Positions 25,407 through 34,300 of a stretch of DNA of 64,000 nucleotides are shown piece by piece. The notes under the pieces are model-generated. The model was given only the letters and a program-made list of their open reading frames with translations. It was not told the origin of the DNA and did no database searches. The stretch covers positions 305,543-369,542 of the forward strand of contig CAXXMH010000007.1 in assembly GCA_963664665.2 (NCBI GenBank), read 5' to 3'. This stretch comes from Bin55 sp963664665. GTDB lineage: Bacteria > Pseudomonadota > Gammaproteobacteria > Pseudomonadales > Azotimanducaceae. A program made the position numbers and the translations under genes. Positions within the stretch are counted from its first letter, which is position 1. Each line of letters starts with the position of its first letter.

Positions 25407-26891
25407 TTACGCTTTTTCTAGCGTATTCCACTCTTTGTCAAGCTTCTTCAGCTTCTTATTCGACACGCCGCCAAGTACCTCGATGGCAGACCGTAATCGA
25501 GCACGCACGAGCTCTAGTCCTAATACTTCGATCGAATCAAATAGCGGTAACGCGACGGTTCGCCCTGACAACGCCACAAAAAGAGGCGCTACGAAATCTC
25601 TAACTTTGTACCCGCTAAGCTCCGCGGTGGCACGCAGAGCTTCGCCGATTTCATCACTTTGCCACGATGTCACGTCTTCTATCGTACGCGTGGCGAAATC
25701 CAAAATCTTCACGATCTCTTCTTCGGATAGTGACTTGTGCTCGAAAGAATCACGGTCAATCGGTTCCCTGTCCCCAACCAAATAGTCGACCTGAGGCACG
25801 ACTTGGTCGAATCGCTCTGTTCGCTCCTTCAGCATCGATACAAGCCGTTGAACGCGAGCACTACCACCCGACCACGATGTAAACCGGCTTAGGAACTCAA
25901 CGTCCGAAAGATCTCTTAGGTAACAGCCGTTGAGCCAATCAAGTTTCTCAACGTCAAATACTGGACCTCGTGGCGAAATACGGCCTAGATCTAGCTGCTC
26001 CACCATGTCTGCGTAACTGAATTGTTCGCGTTCGTCCGGCATCGACCATCCCATCGTGGCGAGATAGTTCAATAATGCCTCAGGCAAATAACCGCGATCT
26101 CGATAGTAGTTAACTCCAGTCGGATTCTTCCGTTTCGACATTTTCGATTGGTCTTGATTTCGTAGAAGCGGCAAGTGAAACAGCTCCTGAAACTGCCAAC
26201 CGAAATAGTCGTAAATCAGTACATGTTTTGGACAGGATGAAATCCACTCCTCTCCTCGCAGGATATGCGTGATACCCATCAGGTGGTCATCAACCGTCGC
26301 ACACAGGTGATACGTTGGGAAGCCGTCGGACTTCACCAGCACTTGCATATCTACCTGCTGCCACGGGATTGAAATCTCGCCACGAATGTGATCCTTAAAC
26401 ACGCATTCACCCGATTCGGGTACGCGCAATCGGACAACGTATGGCTCACCTGCATCCACGCGACGATTGACCTCGTCGTCACCTAATGCAAGGCAATGAC
26501 CATCGTATTTCGGCGTTTCGCCTAGCTTTTGTTGTTCACGGCGTACCGCATCGAGACGATCTGACGAGCAGAAACACTTGAACGCCCCACCCGCCTGAAT
26601 CAGTTCGTCCGCATGGGCCTTGTATCGCGCCAAGCGTTCACTGACGCGATAGGGACCAAAAGGACCACCAATATCTGGACCTTCATCCCACTGCAGATTA
26701 AGCCAGTGCAACGCATCAACGATGTCGACTTCCGATTGTTGAGTGCTCCGCGCGGCGTCAGAGTCTTCAATGCGCAGAATGAATTGCCCATTCTGCTGTT
26801 TTGCGAACGCTTTGTTGAACAGCGCGATGTATGCGGTACCTAGGTGTGGCGTACCTGTTGGCGACGGCGCGACGCGCGTTCTAACGGACAT
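25407..26891 (-). CDS. gltX: Glutamyl-tRNA synthetase
   Basis: A 494-residue class I aminoacyl-tRNA synthetase that charges tRNA-Glu. The HIGH-type motif appears as PSPTGTPHLGTAY close to the N-terminus and the KMSKS motif as QSKMSKRKNP around residue 250. FILRIEDSDAARS is the family's glutamate-binding region. Length fits discriminating bacterial GluRS. The ATG at 26891 gives the usual start immediately before VRTRVAPSPTG. Confidence 0.95.
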   Translation of the reverse strand: MSVRTRVAPSPTGTPHLGTAYIALFNKAFAKQQNGQFILRIEDSDAARSTQQSEVDIVDALHWLNLQWDEGPDIGGPFGPYRVSERLARYKAHADELIQAGGAFKCFCSSDRLDAVRREQQKLGETPKYDGHCLALGDDEVNRRVDAGEPYVVRLRVPESGECVFKDHIRGEISIPWQQVDMQVLVKSDGFPTYHLCATVDDHLMGITHILRGEEWISSCPKHVLIYDYFGWQFQELFHLPLLRNQDQSKMSKRKNPTGVNYYRDRGYLPEALLNYLATMGWSMPDEREQFSYADMVEQLDLGRISPRGPVFDVEKLDWLNGCYLRDLSDVEFLSRFTSWSGGSARVQRLVSMLKERTERFDQVVPQVDYLVGDREPIDRDSFEHKSLSEEEIVKILDFATRTIEDVTSWQSDEIGEALRATAELSGYKVRDFVAPLFVALSGRTVALPLFDSIEVLGLELVRARLRSAIEVLGGVSNKKLKKLDKEWNTLEKA

Positions 26892-26944
26892 ACAACGGGC
26901 CTAGAGTTGGCGAGCGATTATAAAAAGGGAGTGGGATTTCGGTC

Positions 26945-27991
26945 TTATCGAGCACGACGAATCAGGACCAATCCAATTGTCCAAACCATGATGATCGGAA
27001 CACTGATCGCAACTGCGGGAGGTAATGCAAAAACAACCGTGACCGGCGCTACGAGCGTTTGGAAATAGTGAAAAGCAAAACCAACCGCAATACCGAACGT
27101 AAGTCGCGCGCCCATTCCCATTTCTCGTGTCGAACCAACCACGAAACCGATTGCAATGAGAACAAGCCCTAGTACGCTCAGCGGCTTTGTAAGTTTTAAC
27201 CAGAACTCAATTTGATACTCCTCCGCATCCTCACCTGCAGCCATGAGGTCGTCAATCTGTTCATACAGTTGAAGCAACGACATCTTTCGAGGTTCGATCG
27301 TGAACGCGCTTGTCAATGAGTCTGCGGAACGCGGAGTGCCCCATGTGGCGGCTTGTGTATGCGAGACTTCGATCCGTTCTGCGCCAAAAGACGTATCGGT
27401 GACGTTTGCGAGCTCCCAACCGCCTTCTCGATCGTTCGGAGTCGCCGATTCGGCTTCGCGCACTTGAGTTAACTGACCGGTATCGTTCAACTGGTATTGT
27501 GAAACTTCTGCAAGTGTGTCAGTCGTGTCGATAGCACCAATACGCGTGAACGTATTACCTTCACGAACCCATGCGCCCGCAATATTTGCACTACGTGCCG
27601 CGCCGCTGTGTTCATCTGAAGCGAATACCAAAGGCACGAGCGTTTGTGCAAGGATGATCATGAGAACGCTAGGAACACACGCCGATAGGAAGAGTCGTAA
27701 AACCGAAACACCCGTACTTCGCAACACCGTCAGTTCACAGTTCGACGACAGACTCCCCATTCCGATGAGTACACCCAGGAAGATCGCAAACGGCGCAAGT
27801 TCCTCGATCTTCCTCGGCATCGTCCACAAGGTCTGCTCGAGCGCCGCGACGATGCCTCCTTGATCACCCGCATCCGGCATCGCATCGAGTAACGTGAATA
27901 CGAACATCAGAAGACCGCCACACATTGTCACGACGACCATTGCCAGGAAGGTCGTCTTTCCGATGTACCAATCCATCAAGTAGGCTTTCAT
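26945..27991 (-). CDS. lptG: LPS export permease LptG
   Basis: A 348-residue inner-membrane permease of the LptB2FG complex, which extracts lipopolysaccharide and passes it to the periplasmic bridge. N-terminal helices start MKAYLMDWYIGKTTFLAMVVVT, a central periplasmic jellyroll-like domain follows, and three C-terminal helices close the protein. Its ATG overlaps the lptF stop by 4 bases, the usual lptF-lptG arrangement. Confidence 0.9.
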   Translation of the reverse strand: MKAYLMDWYIGKTTFLAMVVVTMCGGLLMFVFTLLDAMPDAGDQGGIVAALEQTLWTMPRKIEELAPFAIFLGVLIGMGSLSSNCELTVLRSTGVSVLRLFLSACVPSVLMIILAQTLVPLVFASDEHSGAARSANIAGAWVREGNTFTRIGAIDTTDTLAEVSQYQLNDTGQLTQVREAESATPNDREGGWELANVTDTSFGAERIEVSHTQAATWGTPRSADSLTSAFTIEPRKMSLLQLYEQIDDLMAAGEDAEEYQIEFWLKLTKPLSVLGLVLIAIGFVVGSTREMGMGARLTFGIAVGFAFHYFQTLVAPVTVVFALPPAVAISVPIIMVWTIGLVLIRRAR

Positions 27992-29058
27992 ACGGGACGC
28001 CAGTTCCTGCGCATGAGATAAATACCGACGAACCCCATCAATGCATGAACAGGCCAGAACCCGATCACAGACAGAGTCTCACTGGTCTGAAGCTGGTTCA
28101 TGGAGCCAAGAATCAATGCGTAATACGCAACGAAAATCAGCAAGCCTGGAAGGATCCTTCCGAAACGACCCGAACGTGGCTTGATGCGTCCAAGACCCAC
28201 CGCAATACACGCGACCACGAAAGTCATGATCGGCATAGCCAAACGCCAATGCCACTCCAATCGCTGTTCAGGGTCACTCGCGTCGAGCTCACCTGTCGGA
28301 ATGCGCGAAGGATCTTCTCGCAACTGGTTTAGTGCTTCGATCTCGATTCGTTGCGTCAAAACGTCGAACGACGACACGGTAAAGCCACGATCAGTGCTCT
28401 CCTGCGCATAACGTCGACCCGATGACAGTTCGAGATAGCGTGTGCCGGTGTCAGGATCAACGTAATACTGACCTTCGTCGGCAAGCACGGTGACTTTGGA
28501 ATTCGGCGTCCTCTGTTGTAGAAAGACCTCCCCAACCGCCATCGCTTCGCGATCGACCTCACCCATGTAACTTACACGTTGCCCGTCATCAAAGGTGTGG
28601 AACGTGTCTGGTTTGATCACGTCAAACTCACTAACGACCTCTTGCGATGTGATCACCTCGAGAAATTTCGCACGTGCGTCCGGCGTCACCACAAAACTGA
28701 AGTAAGCGATAAACGCGACGACCGGTACGACGATCCAGCTAAACCACGTGAGCAAACGGATCGGTCCGACATTTGCGATTTGGAATATCGGCATCTCGCT
28801 ATCGGCATCCAGGCGTCCGATCGTGAGCAAGATCGACAAATACAGACTAAACGGTATAACAATCTGAAGGAAGTCCGGCATTTTCAGAGCCAAGACCAAC
28901 CAAAGAACCTCTGGCGCGAGCTCTCCTGCGGCTGCATCCTGCAAATAGCCAGTGAAGCGGCTTCCAAAACTGATCAATATCAGTACAAAGAACACCACAG
29001 CAAAGACCGCTACGAGCTCTCGAAGACAATACCTTGGCGCTTTGCCGACGTCAATCAT
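27988..29058 (-). CDS. lptF: LPS export permease LptF
   Basis: A 356-residue permease partner of LptG. It has N-terminal YCLRELVAVFAVVFFVLILISFGSRFTGYL, typical of LptF, then helices with the MPDFLQIVIPFSLYLSILLTIGRL coupling region, a periplasmic domain and C-terminal helices containing RLEWHWRLAMPIMTFVVACIAVGLGR. It overlaps lptG by 4 bases. It diverges from holC; the pepA gene often found at this place in gammaproteobacteria is absent. Confidence 0.9.
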   Translation of the reverse strand: MIDVGKAPRYCLRELVAVFAVVFFVLILISFGSRFTGYLQDAAAGELAPEVLWLVLALKMPDFLQIVIPFSLYLSILLTIGRLDADSEMPIFQIANVGPIRLLTWFSWIVVPVVAFIAYFSFVVTPDARAKFLEVITSQEVVSEFDVIKPDTFHTFDDGQRVSYMGEVDREAMAVGEVFLQQRTPNSKVTVLADEGQYYVDPDTGTRYLELSSGRRYAQESTDRGFTVSSFDVLTQRIEIEALNQLREDPSRIPTGELDASDPEQRLEWHWRLAMPIMTFVVACIAVGLGRIKPRSGRFGRILPGLLIFVAYYALILGSMNQLQTSETLSVIGFWPVHALMGFVGIYLMRRNWRPV

Positions 29059-29210
29059 GTTGAATATGTTGCTTCAATCTCGAATGTCCTTCCCTACTCA
29101 CGAAGGTAAGCGACTCCGTTGCGCTATTTCGAGTTGAGCCAATGTATTGAGCATGGCGAAATGATGCCACGACTCGCGCTTGTTTTATCTGAGATCATTC
29201 GTCGAGACGA

Positions 29211-29711
29211 GTGCCGCTCTTACGCGAAAATGGACGTTCAACCGCGTCAATACTCGGAACCGGACCATTGAAGAACGACATCGAACTCGCGAACGTGAGC
29301 TTCTACCAGCTAAATCAAGACGAAGTTGGTGCAAAACTGAAAACAGCTTGCCGACTCGCAACACAAGCATACGAAAGATCCAAGTCTGTTTTTATCTGGA
29401 CGGTAGACGAAGAAGACTCAAAGCGAGTCGACGATCTCTTGTGGGAATTCCCTCTAAACCGATTCGTACCGCATGAGCAAAGTGCGCAAAAAACTCAATT
29501 CAAGAATCTTGTACGCATTCACCATCAGATACCTGAGGACAACTATTACGTGTTGATTAACCTCACCCAGGAACCAGTCGCGCTTGCGGGTAAATTCGAA
29601 CGCGTTTTTGAGATTGTCCTGCCAAGTGAAACCGATTCTGCAGCGACTCGTCAGAGCCACTACGAGCAACTAAACTGCACCATCCAGAACCATACTATCA
29701 AGGTCGGATGA
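29211..29711 (+). CDS. holC: DNA polymerase III subunit chi
   Basis: Clamp-loader accessory protein that links the polymerase III holoenzyme to SSB. Core pattern: NVSFYQLNQDEVGAKLKTAC, then RLATQAYERSKSVFIWTVDEEDSKRVDDLLWEF and RFVPHE, matching the HolC fold. Up to 166 residues from GTG at 29211; a TTG at 29268 would give an N-terminus closer to the usual one (first strand almost at the start). It precedes an ankyrin gene rather than valS directly. Confidence 0.85.
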   Translation: MPLLRENGRSTASILGTGPLKNDIELANVSFYQLNQDEVGAKLKTACRLATQAYERSKSVFIWTVDEEDSKRVDDLLWEFPLNRFVPHEQSAQKTQFKNLVRIHHQIPEDNYYVLINLTQEPVALAGKFERVFEIVLPSETDSAATRQSHYEQLNCTIQNHTIKVG

Positions 29712-29727
29712 GAAGGTCTCAACGCGG

Positions 29728-30825
29728 ATGAGAATCGTTGACCCAGTAGATCGCGTTCAATCTGATTTCTTTTCAAGAGATGAACCTAAACTCGATTTAA
29801 GTGGTCCAGAGCGAGACATGATCATCGCAGCGCTCGGTCATAGTCCAGAGCGCTGGCAAGGGTTTCCGAACCCGCAACGCATGAGTGAGATTCTGAGTCA
29901 ACACCCGGAAGTTCTAACAATCGTAGGTCCACGTTTGCTCAACACGATCGTAGGGATGAAGGGTTGCGGACCGGCAATCAAGTTCTTACTTGAGCAGGGT
30001 GTTCCTTTTGACATGGCACACGACGTCTATAACCCGATGCACGAAGCCGCATGGTGCGATGCCGTGGATTCGCTGCAAGCGTTGTTTGAAGCAGGTGTGG
30101 TAAACGCGACGTGCGTTTCAGTTAAGAAGCCTCACGTGGGGTGGCCGGACAACATTTCGCTCATGTATTGGGCGGCTCATCGAGGCTACGTGCAGATGGC
30201 AGAACTGCTCATCAAGTACGGCGTTGGAAAACACCACGAGTTGAAAATCAAGAGCAACGGCGAGCGCGGCGAAACGTCGTTGCAGGAAGCCGTCGCACCG
30301 CCAAAATCCGGAAAAGAGCCAAACGTACACATTGAAATCGCCAGATTGTTAATCGAAGATGGTGCGTACTACGACATAGGCTCAGCCAGTGCTTTGAACG
30401 ATTTGGATCGAGTCGAATCCTTGATTTTGCAAGATAGCAACTTAGCGTGTTGTGCGCTTGAGTTCGATATGACGGCACTCCATTGGTCTGCACGTGGTGG
30501 CGCGATTGACACAACAAAGTTGTTGCTAGATCATGAAGCTGATCCAAACGCGCTGAATCGCTCCCACAGGACGCCAATTCAGCTTGCAGCAGAGATGGAT
30601 CACGCAGGAATGGTTGCATTACTCGCAGAATCAGGCGCGGATCTCAATACTCAGGACAAGAAAGGTCGTACTCCGCTACATCGTGCAACCTATGAGGGTA
30701 AGGTCGATGCCGTCGAAACGTTACTTGCACATGGCGCTGATCCAACCATCACGAATCGTAACGGAAAGACCGCCTTCGAAATCGCGCGAAAAGAAGCGAA
30801 AATCTTCAAAACCGCAGGGCTTTGA
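29728..30825 (+). CDS. Ankyrin-repeat protein
   Basis: A 365-residue ankyrin protein with no signal peptide. Four regular repeats lie in the C-terminal third (about 247-355): MTALHWSARGGAIDTTKLLL, RTPIQLAAEMDHAGMVALL, RTPLHRATYEGKVDAVETLL and GKTAFEIARKEAK. Degenerate repeats continue upstream (NPMHEAAWCDAVDSLQALFE, SLMYWAAHRGYVQMAELLI). It follows holC by 16 bases and may be co-transcribed with it. It equals the length of the protein at 4669-5766 and shares its repeat layout, so the two could be diverged paralogues. Confidence 0.8.
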   Translation: MRIVDPVDRVQSDFFSRDEPKLDLSGPERDMIIAALGHSPERWQGFPNPQRMSEILSQHPEVLTIVGPRLLNTIVGMKGCGPAIKFLLEQGVPFDMAHDVYNPMHEAAWCDAVDSLQALFEAGVVNATCVSVKKPHVGWPDNISLMYWAAHRGYVQMAELLIKYGVGKHHELKIKSNGERGETSLQEAVAPPKSGKEPNVHIEIARLLIEDGAYYDIGSASALNDLDRVESLILQDSNLACCALEFDMTALHWSARGGAIDTTKLLLDHEADPNALNRSHRTPIQLAAEMDHAGMVALLAESGADLNTQDKKGRTPLHRATYEGKVDAVETLLAHGADPTITNRNGKTAFEIARKEAKIFKTAGL

Positions 30826-30872
30826 CCACTCGATCTTCAACAACGTGAACGAAGATGCGAAACCTGCAATCG

Positions 30873-31778
30873 TTATGACAGCGCAGCGATTTTCTCGCGA
30901 AAGAATATCGCTAGAGTCTGAAAATCTTGCGTTCGCAACGATGTTGAACGCCACGCGACGCCAATTTGGCGAAAAGCCGGCATCGTCGCTCGTGACAGGG
31001 AGACATTGGCGCCCTTCGTAATAGCAGCATCGACGGCGAGCTTAGGTATGAGTGCCACTCCGATCCCTGCGGCAACCATTTGAATCAAGGTATGTAGACT
31101 GCTCGCTTCAAATGGACTGTTAGTTTTCACATTGCGATCGTGGCAAAACTCAAGTGTCTGATCCCGCAAACAATGCCCCTCCTCTAACAACATTAATTGG
31201 TCGATGTCGAGTGTATCGAGGTCAACGACCGCTCTGCCAGCCAACGGATGGTTCTGCGCACACGCGAAGAGAAGTTCGTCTTCGAAGATGACCTCGACTC
31301 GAAAATCGCCAGTTTCATAAGGTAACGCGATGACGGCGAGATCCAGTTCTCCTTCGGCGAGTCGAGAGAGCAGCTGAACGGTCCGATCTTCACGCAAGTA
31401 GAGTTTCAACTCACGAAACTTCGTGCGCAAGGAAGGCATCACGGTCGGCAGAAGAAACGGACCAACCGTTGGAATCACGCCGAGTCGAATCTCTCCGGTC
31501 ATCGGCGCACGACTGGCTCTCGCGATATCCATCACGTCCTCGGCATCACGAATTAACACTCGTGCTCGTTCCGCGATCCGTTCACCTACACGGGTCAACA
31601 TAACTTTCCGATTGGTTCGTTCCGCGACCTCCGTCTCCAGGACTGACTCAAGGTCACGAATTCCCGCGCTGAGTGTCGATTTCGTGATGAAGCAACGTTC
31701 CGCGGCCTTTCCAAAATGGCGGGTTTCAGCGAGTGCAACTAGGTATTGAAGTTGCTTGAACGTCGGTAATCGCTTCAA
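30873..31778 (-). CDS. oxyR: OxyR-type hydrogen-peroxide-sensing LysR regulator
   Basis: A LysR-family activator of about 301 residues. N-terminal winged helix-turn-helix: FKQLQYLVALAETRHFGKAAERCF. The sensing cysteines of OxyR are both present, nine residues apart, in LLEEGHCLRDQTLEFCHDRN (about 204 and 213), followed by the OxyR-like SLHTLIQMVAAGIGVALIPK. It is divergent from katG, its expected target. TTG at 31778 is preferred as start because GGGAG lies six bases upstream and the length then fits OxyR; an ATG at 31868 would extend into the katG promoter. Confidence 0.88.
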   Translation of the reverse strand: MKRLPTFKQLQYLVALAETRHFGKAAERCFITKSTLSAGIRDLESVLETEVAERTNRKVMLTRVGERIAERARVLIRDAEDVMDIARASRAPMTGEIRLGVIPTVGPFLLPTVMPSLRTKFRELKLYLREDRTVQLLSRLAEGELDLAVIALPYETGDFRVEVIFEDELLFACAQNHPLAGRAVVDLDTLDIDQLMLLEEGHCLRDQTLEFCHDRNVKTNSPFEASSLHTLIQMVAAGIGVALIPKLAVDAAITKGANVSLSRATMPAFRQIGVAWRSTSLRTQDFQTLAIFFREKIAALS

Positions 31779-31834
31779 ATAAAGCTCCCATTTTTGTTCG
31801 TGTTTTACGATTATTATGACAATTATTAATCGCT

Positions 31835-31862
31835 TTGATAGAACGAACGCTTCCCCTATGCT
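31835..31862 (+). promoter_or_regulatory. Probable katG promoter (-35 TTGATA, -10 TATGCT)
   Basis: TTGATA (31835-31840) and TATGCT (31857-31862) are separated by 16 bases and lie 40 bases before the katG ATG. The AT-rich stretch just upstream (about 31808-31834) is where OxyR would bind to activate. I could not fit the full OxyR consensus to it. Confidence 0.5.
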
Positions 31863-31902
31863 TAACATGTGAAACTAGAAATTAACAACCTAAGAGGTAA
31901 TC

Positions 31903-34086
31903 ATGAGTGAGGCTCAGTGCCCATTTGGCGGCCAATCGGCAGGCCGCCAGCACGTTTCAAACCGGGATTGGTGGCCCAACCAGCTAAGACTGGACCTACT
32001 ACACCAACACTCGTCCGAAGCCGATCCAATGGACGACTCCTTTGACTATGCCAAGGAGTTTGCAAGCCTCGATTTACCATCGGTGAAACAGGATGTAATC
32101 GATGCGATGACCACGTCGCAACCGTGGTGGCCTGCAGACTACGGTCACTACGGACCTCTGTTCATTCGAATGGCATGGCACGGTGCAGGTACGTACCGAA
32201 TCGGCGATGGCCGTGGCGGCGCTCGAACTGGAACGCTTCGTTACGCACCATTAAACAGTTGGCCCGACAATGCCAATATCGATAAAGCACGAAGAGTACT
32301 TTGGCCCGTCAAGCAGAAATACGGCCGAAAACTCTCGTGGTCCGATCTGATGATTCTTGCAGGAAATTGCGCCATCGAGTCGATGGGTGGCAAGACCTTC
32401 GGCTTTAGCGGTGGTCGAGAAGACATTTACGAAGCAGAAGAAGACATCTATTGGGGATCAGAGAACGAATGGCTTGGTGACGAGCGCTACAGTGGCGAGC
32501 GCGATCTTGAAGTGCCGTTAGGGGCAGTTCAGATGGGCTTGATCTATGTGAATCCGCAAGGTCCGAACGGTACACCCGATCCCGTCGCTTCTGGACGGGA
32601 TATTCGAGAGACGTTCCGTCGAATGGCCATGAACGATGAGGAAACCGTTGCTCTCGTTGCCGGCGGACACACGTTTGGTAAGTGCCACGGTGCGGGAGAT
32701 GAAGCGTTAGTCGGACGAGAACCTGAAGGCGCTGACATTTCCCAGCAAGGTTTAGGATGGGCAAGTGCTCACGGCAACGGAAACGGCAGCGACGCTATCA
32801 CCAGTGGAATCGAAGGGGCTTGGACGCCGAATCCAGTGCAATGGGATAACGGTTATTTCGATACGTTGTTCGGTTACGAGTGGGAGTTGTCGAAGAGTCC
32901 CGCCGGAGCCCACCAATGGACTCCGAAGGATGGTGCGGGTGCAGATACCGTACCTGATGCTCACGATCCAAACAAGCGCCACGCGCCGATCATGACGACT
33001 GCAGATATGGCGATGCGGATGGATCCAATCTACGAACCGATTTCGCGACGCTTTCACGAAAATCCAGATCAATTAGCGGATGCGTTCGCACGAGCATGGT
33101 TCAAGCTAACACACCGTGATATGGGTCCACGATCCCGTTACGTCGGTTCCGAGGTACCGGACGAGGACATGATCTGGCAGGATCCAATCCCGCACGTCGA
33201 CCATGAGCTAGTCAATCAAGAAGATATCGACTCCCTCAAAGCGAATCTCCTCGATTCAGGATTATCGATTGCGGACCTCGTTTCAACGGCTTGGGGTTCT
33301 GCGTGTACTTTTCGAAGTACCGACTTGCGCGGCGGCGCAAACGGCGCACGAATCCGACTCGCACCGCAGAACGGTTGGGAGGTCAACGAACCCGAACGTC
33401 TCGCACGCACGTTAGGTGTCATTGAAGGTGTACAGAAATCCTTTAATGAATCCGCGGGCGGTAACAAGCGCGTTTCGATCGCTGATTTGATCGTCTTAGG
33501 TGGATGCGCAGCGATTGAAAAGGCCGCAAGCAACGCGGGTTACAACGTCAACGTCCCATTCACGCCCGGACGTAACGACGCGTCAGCCGAACAGACCGAC
33601 GAGGAGTCCTTCGCAGTCCTGGAACCAGCAACTGACGGATTCAGGAATTACATTGGGCAAGTGAACGGTTCATCACCTGAACACAGACTAATCGGCCAAT
33701 CGCAGATTCTTGGCGTTACGGCACCCGAAATGACCGTACTGGTTGGTGGCATGCGTGTGTTGAACGCGAATTACAAGGGCTCTGCAGATGGCGTACTTAC
33801 CAGTCGTACTGACACGCTGTCGAATGATTTCTTCGTAAATCTCCTTGATATGAGCACCGAATGGGTCGCCACCTCCGATGATCAAGTGTCCTACGAAGGA
33901 CGTGATCGTTCAACGGGCGAGGTCAAGTGGACGGCATCACGGGTAGATCTGATCTTTGGCTCAAATTCGCAACTACGAGCGCTTGCGGAAGTCTACGGCA
34001 GCGATGATGCTGGTGAGCACTTCGTCAACGATTTCGTTGCAGCTTGGGCGAAGGTCATGAATCTTGACCGTTTTGACGTAGCATAG
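31903..34086 (+). CDS. katG: Catalase-peroxidase
   Basis: A 727-residue bifunctional haem enzyme that removes hydrogen peroxide. The N-terminal domain holds the distal site RMAWHGAGTYR (Trp92, His93), GLIYVNPQG (Tyr215) and RRMAMND (Met241). These are the three residues that form the covalent Met-Tyr-Trp adduct needed for catalase activity. The proximal haem ligand His lies in VALVAGGHTFGKCHG. The C-terminal non-haem domain is complete. The ribosome site AGAGG precedes the ATG. Divergent oxyR and a strong terminator downstream make it a single-gene unit. Confidence 0.97.
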   Translation: MSEAQCPFGGQSAGRQHVSNRDWWPNQLRLDLLHQHSSEADPMDDSFDYAKEFASLDLPSVKQDVIDAMTTSQPWWPADYGHYGPLFIRMAWHGAGTYRIGDGRGGARTGTLRYAPLNSWPDNANIDKARRVLWPVKQKYGRKLSWSDLMILAGNCAIESMGGKTFGFSGGREDIYEAEEDIYWGSENEWLGDERYSGERDLEVPLGAVQMGLIYVNPQGPNGTPDPVASGRDIRETFRRMAMNDEETVALVAGGHTFGKCHGAGDEALVGREPEGADISQQGLGWASAHGNGNGSDAITSGIEGAWTPNPVQWDNGYFDTLFGYEWELSKSPAGAHQWTPKDGAGADTVPDAHDPNKRHAPIMTTADMAMRMDPIYEPISRRFHENPDQLADAFARAWFKLTHRDMGPRSRYVGSEVPDEDMIWQDPIPHVDHELVNQEDIDSLKANLLDSGLSIADLVSTAWGSACTFRSTDLRGGANGARIRLAPQNGWEVNEPERLARTLGVIEGVQKSFNESAGGNKRVSIADLIVLGGCAAIEKAASNAGYNVNVPFTPGRNDASAEQTDEESFAVLEPATDGFRNYIGQVNGSSPEHRLIGQSQILGVTAPEMTVLVGGMRVLNANYKGSADGVLTSRTDTLSNDFFVNLLDMSTEWVATSDDQVSYEGRDRSTGEVKWTASRVDLIFGSNSQLRALAEVYGSDDAGEHFVNDFVAAWAKVMNLDRFDVA

Positions 34087-34094
34087 CTGCGTAG

Positions 34095-34138
34095 AAACCT
34101 GTCCTCTAGTTTACGCTCGGGGACAGGTTTCACGTTTT
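34095..34138 (+). terminator. Rho-independent-like terminator after katG
   Basis: A perfect 10-bp stem (AAACCTGTCC at 34095-34104, GGACAGGTTT at 34121-34130) with a 16-base loop lies 8 bases after the katG stop. A short T-run (TTTT, 34135-34138) follows. Confidence 0.75.
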
Positions 34139-34300
34139 ACTGTCGCATTCGCGGCAACTAAGGATCTAACTAGACTTGTCTTCCGCTAGATAGAATACAA
34201 GCGCTTCGTTGACTGGACGAGTCAACGTCTTTACTACTCACGCCTCACGATCAGCTCTCAAAAGGAGCTTTCTTGTAGGCTACGACTGGTTGCACGAAAC

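Noticed and set aside
31808..31862. A full OxyR binding site between oxyR and katG
   Set aside because: The ATAG-n-t-nnn-a-n-CTAT pattern could not be placed with proper spacing, so only the promoter was annotated.
31779..31868. N-terminal extension of OxyR to an ATG at 31868
   Set aside because: It would add 30 residues not typical of OxyR and cover the katG promoter; TTG at 31778 has a good ribosome site and gives the usual length.
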